Source: Phallusia mammillata
Taxonomy: Eukaryota > Chordata > Ascidiacea > Phlebobranchia > Ascidiidae
Direction of reading: 5' to 3'
Assembly: GCA_003260075.1 (NCBI GenBank)
Contig: QLIY01000445.1
Span: forward strand, 63,477-127,476
DNA: 64,000 bases
Under the pieces are notes generated by a model. The model worked only from the letters and a program-made list of their open reading frames with translations, had not been told where the DNA came from and did not search any database. The translations under genes were made by a program, and so were the position numbers. Below, piece by piece: positions 53,402 through 64,000 of the stretch (the stretch's first letter is position 1; every line of letters starts with the position of its first letter).

Positions 53402-56400
53402 ATCTGCCATGGTCGAGGTACAGGCGTGCACACACACATGCCGAAAAATTTAATCTCCATGTGATAGCGAAAAAGATATACATAAACTGGCAGAACTTTT
53501 TCCAATTTTGTGCTGTCCGAAGCAAATATTGGCTTAACGTTGCCTGTATTCTGGTGTAAATCGGCCTTCGGTACTCGCATGTTGGTATTGAAAACTGAGA
53601 CAAAATATTTCGACACCAAGTACGAGTATTGATACCACTGTAATCATTTAAAACCATCGATACCGAGTACCGCGCCCCCCCCCCCCGAGTACCACATGTA
53701 TATACCTTCGAAACCGAGTACTTAAGTGTAGTGTTGTACTTATTTGTATCCCCCCCCCCAACTGAGACAAAATATTTCGATACCGAGTACGAGTATTGAT
53801 ACCACTGTAATCGTTTAAAACCATCGATACCGAGTACCGCATACTCGTCCCATCACTACTACTTGCATGAAACTAACATTTAACATTTGTACACAAATTG
53901 TTTTGTTTTGTACAGAGACATCCGTCAATTTCCTGGTGTGTCATAAAACCAACAAAGCCCCCCCCCCCTCGCATGTTGGTATTGAAAACTGAGACAAAAT
54001 ATTTCGATACCGAGTAATCGATACCACTGAAATCGTTCCATACCGAGTACCGGGTACTCGTCCCATCACTAATATATACCAATCCTAATTGGTCTTAAAC
54101 AAGGCTTTTTGTTCAATACCCTCTTTGTATTTGTATTGGCTAGTGACATCTTCCCTTGTAAATCCATTTAAAGCTTTGGTGCTTATATTTTTTCCAATGC
54201 TGTGTGTATCAGCCCCAAGATCTTCCCATTCTGCAATATACAAGAGAAATCAGAATATACATTTAAAGCATGTAAAATGTAACTGACATATTAAGCCGCA
54301 CAGAACACCCTTACCATCTGGAGTGTCAGTCTGTTGCCAGTACCGTTTGGAGCCATTTACTTCCGCATAGATGAAGAGTCCATCATAATTATAACCAAGT
54401 TCACCCTGTGGCAAATACACTTGTGCGTTAATATGTAAAACAAAAACTTGATACTGTATAATCTATGTTATGTAAAAGCAAAGCTTTATTATTAATAACT
54501 GTTAAATTGGAGATAAATGGTTTTCATGATGCATAAATAGAAACAAGACTTTGATTATAAGAGATTTGCTTCTACTTCGTTTGCAAACTCTATCACTTTT
54601 ATCAATTACATGTTTTCCTAAATCAACCAACTTTATTCTCAAACAAAAATGCTGATATTCTATTCAGTCAATTACACATTGGAAAGGGTAAAACAAATAT
54701 TAAGTGCTAAGAAACGCAACAAACAAAAACAAACTTGAAGGTGTTAAAAAAGAAAATAGGATTTAGTTTTCTGGATTCCAAGAACTACAATGGTATACTT
54801 TTCTGAATTGTCATTATCTAAGTGAGTAATAAAACCTAGAAAGTTAAGTCAAACACAACTGTTGTCAGAATGGCAGCAAAGAAATGGTTTTTCACAAACA
54901 GAAGAAATGGTAATTGTGTGTAGGGCAATAAAATGTTATACCTCTTTAATTGCATGTAAAGGCATTGGTCCACATTGAAATTTCCTGTCACTGACTTCTT
55001 GTGGTGTAGCATCAAGAGCTTGCCAACCACCGTAACCCTCTGGCAGATCTTCCCTGGCCATCCACACATCATTCCATACATGAAAGTTCCTATAAAAGTT
55101 TCTTCAATCAATAATCTCAAACTAAATAAAACAAATCTTTACTTTTTTAGGTTACCTAATATTTTATTATTTTCGTACTATCTGATATTTGCAATTGAAC
55201 AACTCCAGTAAAAAAACAGAAAAATTGCATGTTTACCATATAGAGTCATCATTATCAAGAGATTTGCCACTCTTGTCAAACCGATAGTCCACGGCCAGGT
55301 TACTGTCTGTATCGTGAGCTGATTCAAAGTTGGTTACACTTCTGGCCGGCATACCGAAACAGCGCAAAACTAAAAAAAGCATGTTTCATTAGGATACAAT
55401 GGCTGTTGTTCAATTAAATCAAACACAAACCTGTTGTAAGAACTCCCGAAAATACCCAGCACTGACCATATTTGACAGGACCAGTTTCCAAATATTGTTT
55501 CAAAATTGCCACACTTCCCACCCAGTCCCCTGGACTTTTGCCATCTTCATAATCACCACTCCAGTTACCAATTAATACTCCTGCATCATCCTTAACAAAG
55601 CACAATAAAAATGGGAATTATTCCCTAGACCAGGGGTGGAAAACCACCTTGAGGAACTATCAAAACATTTGTTACAGTGTTAGATGACCAAAAATAAAAT
55701 TGCACGATAAAAAAGTAAAATGCCCATTTCTAATAAAAAACAAACATATATACAGTGTAGTAGTGTGAAAGAACCAACTGGTGCTTTATCACTTTGTGTG
55801 AACACAATGGCATGCAATAACACAACAATCACAATTGCTGATTCTAAGGATGGGTTATTTTGATCATCTAATTTAAACATTACATATCCCACTAATAGGG
55901 AATTATTGTATCATGTGAACTCAGTGGTATGATAGGGTATTCCGCCTGAGTAAACACATAAAAGCTACTTCATGGGCTGCACAAAACTCTTGAAGGGCGG
56001 TATACATCCTGCAGTCCTCGTGTTTGATACTCTTGTACTAGACAACTTTGCTTTATTTGAGTGCAATAGACCAAAAACAACACAGTTATTTGGTTTAAAA
56101 ACCAGAGCACCCCAAATGCTATGCTTTGCTTTGCTTCACTTGTTTGTCAGAATATGCACTACCTAAAGCATTTTAATAGTTTCTGAAGTTTGATCTAGTG
56201 AGTTTTCGCTGCTGCAAGTTAACCTGTTTTAAATATTTATACAACATATTTATTATTAAAATTTTACTTACATTGCTGTTAACAAGTGCAGACATGTGTC
56301 TTGATAATTCTACCGGATCGCTATGATCTCTGTAACGAATGGCACGACTTTCAAGAAGTTTAAGGCAGGCCTTCATCACAACTGCCTCAAACTGCAAAGT

Positions 56401-59400
56401 TTTTAAAGTTAGTCTTGAAACACTTAGGCTTTAGTGTTAAAGAACTCACCTGTCCAAAGTACCAATCCATTTGGCCAATACGTCTAGCATTTCCATAAAA
56501 CTGCAGGCCTTGTTCATTCAAGACATATTCCTCTCTCCATGATTCGTTTCCAAGATAAACTGGATCATCTGCATTTAAACAAAGGCAAAAATATTTTACC
56601 TTGGGTTAATACTTAACCTTTTTTAACAGTCATACTTTGTGTGCAACATCAACGTCTGTATATGCTCAACAGGCCTACATATTTTTACTAAGTTTTAGGG
56701 ATGTGCCAAAACTGCAAATGTTCTGTTTGGTCGAGCATCGAACATCTCAAGTTGATGCTCAGTGTTCGGCCGAGCACGCTCCGTGGATTGTGACGTCACA
56801 AACATTGCTAATTCAATGCTAGTTTTGAAGCTTTCCAAGGCCCCTTACGCCACCAGCGATGTGTTAAGTTGTTCAGACCCCAGAAATACACCTTATTCCA
56901 AGATTTAACGCATTTAATAAAACTGTCATTTATCTTCTTGGATACCCTTTCGAACACTGGTTTCGTATACACGGGGCATGAATATGCAAATTTAATGCTC
57001 TGGTCAGTTTATGCAACTGCTCGGCTGAGCACTGCGCATCCAAAATAGCGATGCTCGGTACTGAGTACTCGGGTTTTGGCTCGGCTCGACCCATCCCTAC
57101 TAAGTTTGTTTTATTAAAGGGTAAACATGACATATACAGATATACCTGAGAAATCAATATCTCTTAGTGCACACAGATCACAAAACAAATGTGCTCAACC
57201 ACTTAAATAATAAAATATATTTCTCAAGTTTATAGAGTCCCCCCCCCCTTCTGGCAAATGTAATTTTATTCCGATGTTTCGACATCCTATACAGGTCGTC
57301 TTCATCAGGGTTAATAACACTGAATGCGACTAGTACAGTGCACAATAAACAAAGGAAAAAAGAATGGAACGCAAGCACGTCACAATGCAACGAAAACACA
57401 TAACGAATGATTTCCTTTGTTTATCATGCACTGTAATAGTCCATTCAGTGTTATTTACCCTGATGAAGACGACCTGCATAGGATGTCGAAACATCGGAAT
57501 AAAATTACATTTGGCAGACAAGCTCTATAAACTTAATATTATGCCTGGCAGCAATAGCTTATAAAATATATTTCTGTTTATCATTTTGATGTTTGCATAG
57601 GTCTTATTGAAAATTGACTTCATAGAACAAACAAACAGTGGATACATAATGAGTTTGTTCAATAAGTCATTATATATGTGCACAAAAACTATATTGCAAG
57701 TTGCAACATTAACAACAGACTTACATTTTGACCATGGGTTAAAGATGGCAATAATGTCATTAGTCACTGACACCAAAGGCAACCTTCTTCTTCCATCATA
57801 GGGTCTCATTGCTAGCAGCCATTGTCCAACACCAGTAGTTTTAGCCGAGGTGTGAATCTCAACAGTTATGATGTCACCTAAACAGACACCGCACATTACA
57901 TTAATCAGATTAAAAAACATAATTCTACCAAACATAAACACAATGCACGCAAAGAACATGACTTTAGGTCTATAAAAGTGCCAACCCCTCAACAAAACAA
58001 AATGTTCAAATTATAAGGTAAAGCTAATAATGTTGTCCAAAGTTGTACAAAAGCCTTTCATACAGTCATTAGAAACACCACGAGAAGCAATGTTATTGCG
58101 ACATGGTTGCAAACAGCACCACATAATGGGAAAACATTTCCTGTCGTCTTTAACATGTTATGAAGAAACATCACATACACGACATTGATAAGTATCCCCC
58201 CCCCCCATAGGGTCTCATTGCTAGCAGCCATTGTCCAACACCAGTAGTTTTAGCTGAGGTGTGAATCTCAACAGTTATGATGTCACCTAAACAGACATTG
58301 CACACAACATTAATCAGATTAACAAACGTGACTCCACCAAACATAAACACAATGCACACAAAGAACATGACTTTAGGTCTATAAAAGTGCCAACCCCTCA
58401 ATACAACAAAATGTTCAAATTATGAGGTAAAGCGAATTATGTTGTCCAAAGTTGTACAAAAGCCTTCCATACAGTCATTAGAAACACCAAGGGAAACAAT
58501 GTTATTGCGACATTGTTGCAAACAGCACCACATGATGGGAACATTTCCTGTCGTCTTTAAAATGTTATGAAGAAACATTACATAGACGGCATTGATAAGT
58601 ATTAAATGCACCATGCTGTCTCGTAGTTGAATGCCACCGTAACAAGCTAGGTAAGCTACGGCGAATAGATTTATACTTATATGAACTGTGGAAATGGCCA
58701 ATCACAATCAAATGCAGGAAGTAATAGCTCGCATAATATACTGCCAAAGTAGCAAACAACTTCAATGTAATTGCTGCTGGTCATCCGTACCAGTTATAAT
58801 AATTTGCTGCAAAACATGTTCACAGTGGTAACATGATTTTCACGTTAACCCTTTGTTATTTTACAACTTCAAAACCCCCCCCCCCGTTATAATAATTTGC
58901 TGCAAAACATGTTCACAGTGGTAACATGATTTTTATGTTTACACATTTGTTATTTTACAACTTCAAAATTTGTTGCATACCAACAGAAGCTAACAGATTG
59001 TGACCAACATTGTCTTCATCAGGTTTGGGATCTATACGGGGCAGACGAATCAGTGAACCATGATGAACCATTGGCCTTCCACCTACACCATAATAAAAAA
59101 AACATCTTGAAGTACATCACATTTTATCTTTGAACTAAGAAAACATTGATAAATTTTATTCACTGGTACATTTTACCACTTTTTTGTTTTAGGAACTTTT
59201 TGATATTTACCCATTCTTAGCTCAAATTCAACTGTTTCTGTAGCCTTTAACTCCCGGGACAAAGTAATCATCATTTTAAAAGGAAATCCCCTTCTAAACA
59301 CCATTTCTTGAGTCTCATAATCAGATGTGAAATGCTTTTTTGTTGTTTCATCTTTGAAGAGCTCTACCGACTTGACCAGCAAGTCTAGAAATATTAGGAA

Positions 59401-59758
59401 ATAATCAACAGTTGACGCAGAATGGAAATTTTAAAATACCAATTTTCGTTTTTGCTAGTGTTTAAAAACATCCAGTACAGCAAGCATAAAATACATATTA
59501 CAAATATACCTGAACTTAATGATCTTCTTGACATTGCAATATTGACCCCCCCCCCGCTTTTTTGTTGTTTCATCTTTGAAGAGCTCTACCGACTTGACCA
59601 GCAGGTCTAGAAATATTAGGAAATATTTAACAGTTTGACACAGAATGGAAATTTTTAAAATACCAATTTTCGTTTTTGCTAGTGTTTAAAAACATCCAGT
59701 ACAGCAAGCATCAAATACATATTACAAATATACCTGAACTTGATGATCTTCTTGACAT
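51744..59758 (-). CDS. Transglutaminase (TGM2-type), complete, 16 exons
   Basis: Calcium-dependent protein-glutamine gamma-glutamyltransferase, cross-linking Gln and Lys side chains. Exons: 59758-59734, 59384-59211, 59082-58981, 57877-57725, 56568-56450, 56391-56272, 55590-55431, 55369-55237, 55089-54942, 54405-54315, 54230-54120, 53160-53009, 52929-52860, 52790-52573, 52084-51944 and 51878-51744. All phases agree; the product is 683 residues (human TGM2 687). The catalytic triad is intact: Cys275 in KYGQCWVF, His332 in WNFHVW and Asp355 in ALDATPQE. The N-terminal beta-sandwich ([18 protein letters not shown]) and two C-terminal barrels are present. No signal peptide is seen. Assembly C runs duplicate exon 1 plus part of exon 2 (59341-59758) and part of exon 4 (58207-58287); a copy of exon 1 at 59534-59510 encodes MSRRSLSS instead of MSRRSSSS. 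Introns 4 and 11 hold DNA elements. The exact TGM orthologue cannot be assigned. Confidence 0.95.
53195..54071. mobile_element. hAT-type MITE in transglutaminase intron 11, 8-bp TSD
   Basis: The ends TAGTGATGG and CCATCACTA are inverted, and the flanks are a perfect ATATATAC duplication (53187-53194 and 54072-54079). The interior repeats GATACCGAGTAC and TACTCG, resembling the CGGTACCGAGTACTCGG end of family A, so the two are related. It fills nearly the whole intron. Five C runs (53205-53214, 53308-53401, 53675-53686, 53750-53759 and 53958-53968) break it into overlapping repeated pieces, so the true element is shorter than the 877 bp assembled. Confidence 0.88.
53308..53401. repeat. 94-base C run within the intronic MITE
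   Basis: The longest pure homopolymer in the window. It lies in non-coding DNA between pieces of a repeated MITE interior and creates spurious poly-Pro and poly-Gly reading frames on both strands. Confidence 0.85.
56696..57099. mobile_element. hAT-type MITE, family A copy 2, with 8-bp TSD
   Basis: A second copy of the element at 41028-41409: start TAGGGATGTGCC, end CGACCCATCCCTA, flanked by a perfect CTAAGTTT duplication (56688-56695 and 57100-57107). It lies in transglutaminase intron 4. It shares the internal TGACGTCA palindrome and the GCATGAATATGCAAATTTAA segment with copy 1. Confidence 0.92.
57228..57540. mobile_element. Foldback element with hammerhead-ribozyme-like cores in both arms
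   Basis: Two inverted arms of about 130 bp (57228-57358 and 57411-57540) are close to 90% complementary and separated by a ~52-nt loop. Each arm carries CTGATGA, a self-pairing segment (GACGACC / GGATGTC) and CGAAAC: plus strand 57460-57492, minus strand 57308-57276. CUGAUGA...GAAA is the conserved hammerhead core, and such motifs are known in the terminal repeats of Penelope-like retroelements. Stems I and III and a cleavage site were not resolved. A 10-C run (57239-57248) interrupts the left arm. It lies in transglutaminase intron 4. Confidence 0.7.
57795..58565. repeat. Allelic-type duplication of transglutaminase intron 3 and part of exon 4
   Basis: Sequence at about 57798-58195 recurs at 58207-58565, separated by the C run 58196-58206, at high but imperfect identity. 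The second copy contains a truncated exon 4 ([20 protein letters not shown] to MRPYG). Only 57877-57725 is joined to a working donor, so the distal piece should not be annotated as an extra exon. Confidence 0.8.
59341..59758. repeat. Duplication of transglutaminase exon 1, intron 1 and start of exon 2
   Basis: The segment 59341-59545 is repeated at 59556-59768 after the C run 59546-59555, with single-base differences including one that changes a codon in exon 1. Probably two haplotypes joined in tandem. Confidence 0.8.
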
Positions 59759-60559
59759 TGCAATATTGCTTACAATAAAGTGACAGGAAGCAGGCAATTT
59801 TCTGTAAGTAATGAAGTGTGCAAGCTTTGTACAATTAAAAAACTTAAGAAGCATGTAGCATAAACAGCCAAAGCTAAAAACATTTGCATAGACAAATTCA
59901 AACCTTGCGTTTTGCCCTGCAGTCCTATTTGGCTCCAAGCCATTGTATTAAAACGGACAAACTACATATGCGTTCAATGCAGCATTTTTAAGCGCTTTTA
60001 ATGCAATTCTGCTCTTTTAACCTTCCTATCGAAACAATTGAATTTAAACACGACTTGCTCGGAAAAGTTGTATCTTAAAAAACTGGCCTTAAAAACGGAA
60101 AACAAACCCTGCCTAACATTTTGAAACGACTAATTAGCAACCATTGTATCATCGTGCGCTTAAGGCATGATTCACCATCGTTTCCGCACTTTCATTCCTT
60201 TCTCTGGTTTGCCGCCGGCACGCATCATTACAGCATTTAGTTCGTGACGTCACTCACGTTGAAAATTTCCCGCCGGGACAAGCTGGCGTTCACTTGTGTT
60301 TGTTATTGTTTTAATCTGGTCTTATTGGCAAATATAAGTAAACTCTAGTTCTACAGCGACTTCGTTTAGAGCGCTCGACTGTCACTTCAGTTGTGCAGTT
60401 GATGTTCTGTTTAAAACCGGCAACCGGCAAAACAGGAAACAGGTCCATTGAATTGTGCAGACGCTGCGGGACGCCCCTGTCTATATAATATTCCAATCTG
60501 ACAGATCAGAAAATTTTGAGCCCTTGCAATTTCAACAGCAGGAGACGTATTTCAATCTC
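59759..60559. promoter_or_regulatory. Transglutaminase upstream region, CpG-rich with a CRE
   Basis: Between the transglutaminase start and the EIF2B5 3' end. CpG becomes dense at about 59970-60480 compared with the depleted gene bodies on both sides, fitting an unmethylated promoter. A perfect TGACGTCA palindrome (CREB/ATF site) is at 60245-60252. A short frame beginning MAWSQIGLQGKTQ ends at a GTTTGA donor near 59904; it may be a non-coding or alternative first exon but is out of phase with the MSRRSS start. Confidence 0.5.
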
Positions 60560-60565
60560 TTTATT
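60560..60565 (-). terminator. Candidate EIF2B5 polyadenylation signal
   Basis: TTTATT on the plus strand reads AATAAA on the minus strand, about 31 nt past the EIF2B5 stop codon. This is a compact but plausible 3' UTR. Confidence 0.5.
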
Positions 60566-60595
60566 TCCAAAAGCCATTGCACCAAAAACACATTA

Positions 60596-63272
60596 CTATT
60601 CATCTGAGTCTTCTTCTTCAGCTTCAAGCAACCATTGAATAAATATTTCAACCTATACAAAAGCAAAACAGTTTTGGTAGTATAAAAAAAAACACGTACC
60701 TTGTTGATAATTATTTTTTGCTTGGTAGTAACAAACAGTACATATTGCTTTTAAATTCCCACAAAACTATATTATACCTTTTTTCGAATTGGTTGTGCAA
60801 ATAAATCACCCGCAAGACCTTTCGGGTTTGAGTTCCAATGAAGTATAACCTCTTCACAAACTACATCATTTTCATAAAGAAACATTAAAATCTGTAACAG
60901 AACAGATGTGGGTCACAGATACAATATTCTCATAATATGTGGTGCACGCCAAAATACTCACCTTAACCATCACGTTTGCAGTTTGTTCATGCTGGGATGC
61001 AAATTCCTCCAAGGTATAAAGATAGTCTAACTGAGAGGAACTGCTTTTGTTGTATTTGCATAGGAGTGGAGTAAGGTAAAGAAGAATCTACACACATATT
61101 GTAGTAACACCAAAGTGATTACACCCAGTGGTGAGATTACTTTTTTTTTTCGGTTCTATCACCCAAGTCATATTTTTCAGCCGGTTCTGTTACATAAAGT
61201 CCATTGACAGTAACCAGTAATGCTACCCGGTTCAGTGATCTCATAAATTTTTGTACGACGGTTCTATAGAACCTGTGCAAACTGGGTGAATCCCACCACT
61301 TATTACACCTCATCAAAACATTTACACAAATTTCAATACCGATTTAAGACATGGAAAGAAGTCCTTGTCGCTTGTCTTTCTAAGATCTGCAATCTCTAAA
61401 CTGGCCCGCATGACAGTTTGTACAACATCTTTTACAGACATGTTGTAGGCATATTTGGAAGAATTGATCTGAAAACAATAATTATTTTTGATAAGAAACT
61501 GGATGTTTCAATAGCTACTGGATATTTTTCAGCACTTTTTACTACATTTGACGCCTGATAATCTTAAAAAATTAAAACAGACAAATTGCAACATCAGAAT
61601 TTAAAACGCTACCTAGGTCTGTTGAGTCACAGAAACAATATACATGACCATTGTGTTTATGTTATATTAAACTTAAAATCGACATAAAATGCTCATTTGA
61701 ACAGGATCCTCACTATTTTGGTTCAACTCTACACAAACCAATGATAAAAATACACAACACAATACCTCCAAAATAAGATTATCACAGTCAATTTTTTCTT
61801 CAAATCCCCCCAAAAGGCTTTCCTTAACTTCTCGTTGAAAGACTGCAAATAAAAAGAAGTAAATTAGGTCCATTATTTTTTAACATAATGTTGTGGTGCT
61901 TTTCATGGTTAGAACCAATTGATTTTTAAAATATAATATGGACTAACAACTAAGGCAGTCTCAAGCGGCTGGTACTTGTATCCAAATGAATCACATACAC
62001 CACAAACCTTTTTAACTTAATTTTTAAAAAGAATAATTTTCTTTCATGGCTTAATGTTGTAACTTATAATAAGTTAGAAGGGTAAAGCATTGCAAACATA
62101 TACTTGTAAGGTCATCATCAATGGTTAGAAGCTCCAAGTTTTCAGCATCATCCTCATCGTCAGAAAGAAGATCTGAATCTGCGTCTGATTCTTCCTCTTC
62201 TATTTGACTTTCACTGACTGTGTTGTGGTAGTCTTGCAAAGACATGCCTAATAAAACAAAACAAAATGTGGTAGCTCAAGCACAAAAATACCAATTTTGT
62301 CATATATTTTAATATTTTACCCCAAAACGCTTGTTCAAGATCATTTATGTCATCATTATCTTCAGTTTTCCAAACATAACCTTGACCCTCATTTCCAACT
62401 TCACCAACATCAAAACTTTTCTGAAAGTGTTATTATATTTTCATAACAAACACACAGGTAAAAGTCTTTGAATAGCAAGTTTGTTTATGACTCCAACTCC
62501 TAGCAATTGGTGAGTTAGTCTCTCCTAAGGTTGTTATTTTGGTTTAGTGGAGAGGGAAAACGGGACAAAAACACATATCTGTAGCTTTTATTGCCCAAGT
62601 AAAGGGCTTGAAAGTGTTAGTTTAATAACAAAAAAGTCTTCATTGTATTATAAGCAGGGTTGTTGAGTCAGAAGATGATTTTAAAAATATTGTGGAGTTG
62701 GAGCAATATTTTTTTCAATATTTTTCGGCCAATCAAAAAAATCAGCAATGAACCAAGCAAGGGTACGATAAGGTTTGCACTAAAGGTTAACAATAACAAG
62801 GTAAAATGGCATTAAATGCAACGGACATGAAAATTGCTTTTTTGTTTGAGTCAAAGTTGTTTTTTTAAATCAAGTGGAGTCAGATATTTTTTTAAGTTTG
62901 GAGTTAAATTTGTTTAACTAACCCCAAAACCCTCATGGTAAGGAGTAGTAATTATCACTAAAAATCCATAACTCAGTAGGTATGAAATTATACCTTGATG
63001 GATTCTTCATCATTATTCATTTGTAGATAAATGGTTGTTCCCCTTTGTAGCGTACAATTTGGGCCAATTTTAACCTAAACAAAAAATACTTTTAGTTTTT
63101 ATACGCATTAAGTTTTTATTCCTGAGGATTAACCATTTATTATTTACTTTTTCACATAATGCACAATGAGCTTCTAGAGTAACCTTCTCCAACATATGAA
63201 CATTGTTGCAAATGACAGATTTGTTAAGTGTGCAGCAGTTTCCTATTTCCACATTGTCCCAAATGTAACAAT
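60596..63272 (-). CDS. EIF2B5: eIF2B epsilon subunit, C-terminal half (5' end outside window)
   Basis: Catalytic subunit of eIF2B, the guanine-nucleotide exchange factor that recharges eIF2 for translation initiation in the cytosol. Nine exons: 63272-63148, 63074-62994, 62420-62321, 62247-62104, 61842-61766, 61468-61340, 61087-60962, 60891-60778 and 60652-60596 (stop TAG); phases agree throughout. The first two exons encode left-handed beta-helix repeats (YIWDNVEIGNC, SVICNNVHMLEKVTLEAHC, VKIGPNCTL). An acidic linker (EEEESDADSDLLSDDEDDAE) follows. Then comes the catalytic HEAT/W2 domain: KIDCDNLILE into INSSKYAYNMSVKDVV, YTLEEFASQHEQ and VCEEVILHW, ending in the aromatic/acidic eIF2-beta-binding tail IQWLLEAEEEDSDE. 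The nucleotidyltransferase-like N-terminus lies beyond 64000; no further exon was seen at 63273-64000. Intron between exons 6 and 7 holds a MITE. Confidence 0.95.
61126..61301. mobile_element. hAT-type MITE, family B, in an EIF2B5 intron, 8-bp TSD
   Basis: The ends CAGTGGTGAGATT and AATCCCACCACTT are inverted with few mismatches, flanked by a perfect ATTACACC duplication (61118-61125 and 61302-61309). There is no ORF. Internal blocks (ACAGTAACCAGTAATGC, GGTTCTATAGAACC, GGGTGAATCC) recur in the short copy at 41549-41658. Confidence 0.88.
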
Positions 63273-64000
63273 CTGTCAAAAATATTTGTCAAACTTTAAA
63301 AACTTCTTAAATATTTTCCAACAAAATGCATACACAACAAACTCATTTTACAGCAGTTTTGGTGCAGTAAAAAGGTATAGTAATATTAATTGCACTGAAA
63401 ATTAAACTAGTTAAAACAACGAGTGTAATTTATGCTTATGAGATAAAAACATAGTAGAATATGTTTTTGTAACATTTTACCAGGTTTGCAGTCTGAAGGT
63501 ATAAGATCCGACTTTGACTTGTCTATGTAGCATTTTTTAAGTACACATGTTTTTTGGTTTTCTTGTTAGCTATCAAGTCAATTATTGTCTGCATAGCAAT
63601 TTACCTTTTTATTTATTAGCCTATATTTTTTATGTTGCCTGTAAATACAGTAGCTTACTTTTTTTAATCTTTTACTGTTTATAGAAAGCGTTGATGAGCC
63701 CAGTAAAAAGGCAAACAAACTCCCAGAGGGTCACAACCCACACATTAAAGCCACTGATACATATGTTTAAAAAATGCCAACAGCTTTCTAATGCACCGTA
63801 GTGCACTAAAGTTTACTCCAAAACATTTTTTCAAGCATTGCAAAGATGTATGCTTTGGGGCTTGTTCATTGTCCCAAGCAGGTTTTTTTTTAAGGTTTGG
63901 TTTGGGTGACCGCTAAGTAGTTTTAAGAGACCGCAAGTGTTTCATTTAAATACCAAAAACTGTAGTTGTAGTTGCAAGTCCAAATTTTGGGAAACCGCTG
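63273..64000. other. AT-rich sequence, probably EIF2B5 intron
   Basis: Upstream of the first visible EIF2B5 exon on the minus strand. That exon needs one base from a previous exon, so this stretch is expected to be intronic. No exon resembling the N-terminal half of the protein was recognised. Confidence 0.5.

Noticed and set aside
53133..53657. Long poly-Gly and poly-Pro frames on both strands
   Set aside because: Created by the 94-C run inside an intronic MITE.

Overview
The window is eukaryotic nuclear DNA. Most genes are split by short GT-AG introns, several are intronless, and the protein set is animal: a KLF zinc-finger factor, MED7, GALT, APH1, LYRM9, B3GALT6, a transglutaminase, eIF2B-epsilon and a TEX26-like protein. 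Compact genes, hAT-type MITEs, CpG-rich and CpG-poor domains side by side, and a same-strand run of intronless genes together suggest an invertebrate chordate, most likely an ascidian (Ciona-like). The species call is inference.

Layout: 1-2.3 kb is a tandem array of ~195-bp units. 2.3-9.1 kb has no recognised gene. 9.1-16.4 kb (minus strand) carries a KLF5-like gene with three C2H2 fingers split over three exons. 16.4-34.3 kb is a CpG-rich stretch with no recognisable gene and may be regulatory DNA for the KLF gene. 34.3-35.7 kb is an AT-rich array of ~75-bp palindromic units bounded by 12-bp inverted repeats. 38.3-40.9 kb (plus) is a TEX26-like gene. 42.1-43.4 kb (minus) is MED7, divergent from GALT (44.0-45.1 kb, plus). 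After GALT come APH1, LYRM9, an unassigned protein with a TBC-like C-terminus, and B3GALT6, all plus strand and all intronless. 51.7-59.8 kb (minus) is a complete 16-exon transglutaminase. 60.6-63.3 kb (minus) is the C-terminal half of EIF2B5, whose 5' end lies beyond the window.

Functionally, the right half is a housekeeping block: transcription (MED7), galactose metabolism (GALT), glycosaminoglycan linker synthesis (B3GALT6), intramembrane proteolysis (APH1), a mitochondrial LYR protein and translation initiation (EIF2B5). The GALT-to-B3GALT6 run is a candidate polycistron; LYRM9 and the next ORF are only 33 nt apart with no splice acceptor between them.

Assembly quality matters here. Fifteen pure C/G runs of 10-94 bases and four single Ns mark junctions, most of them followed by a near-identical copy of the preceding sequence. 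They break the KLF frame, hide a MED7 exon boundary and duplicate transglutaminase exon fragments.
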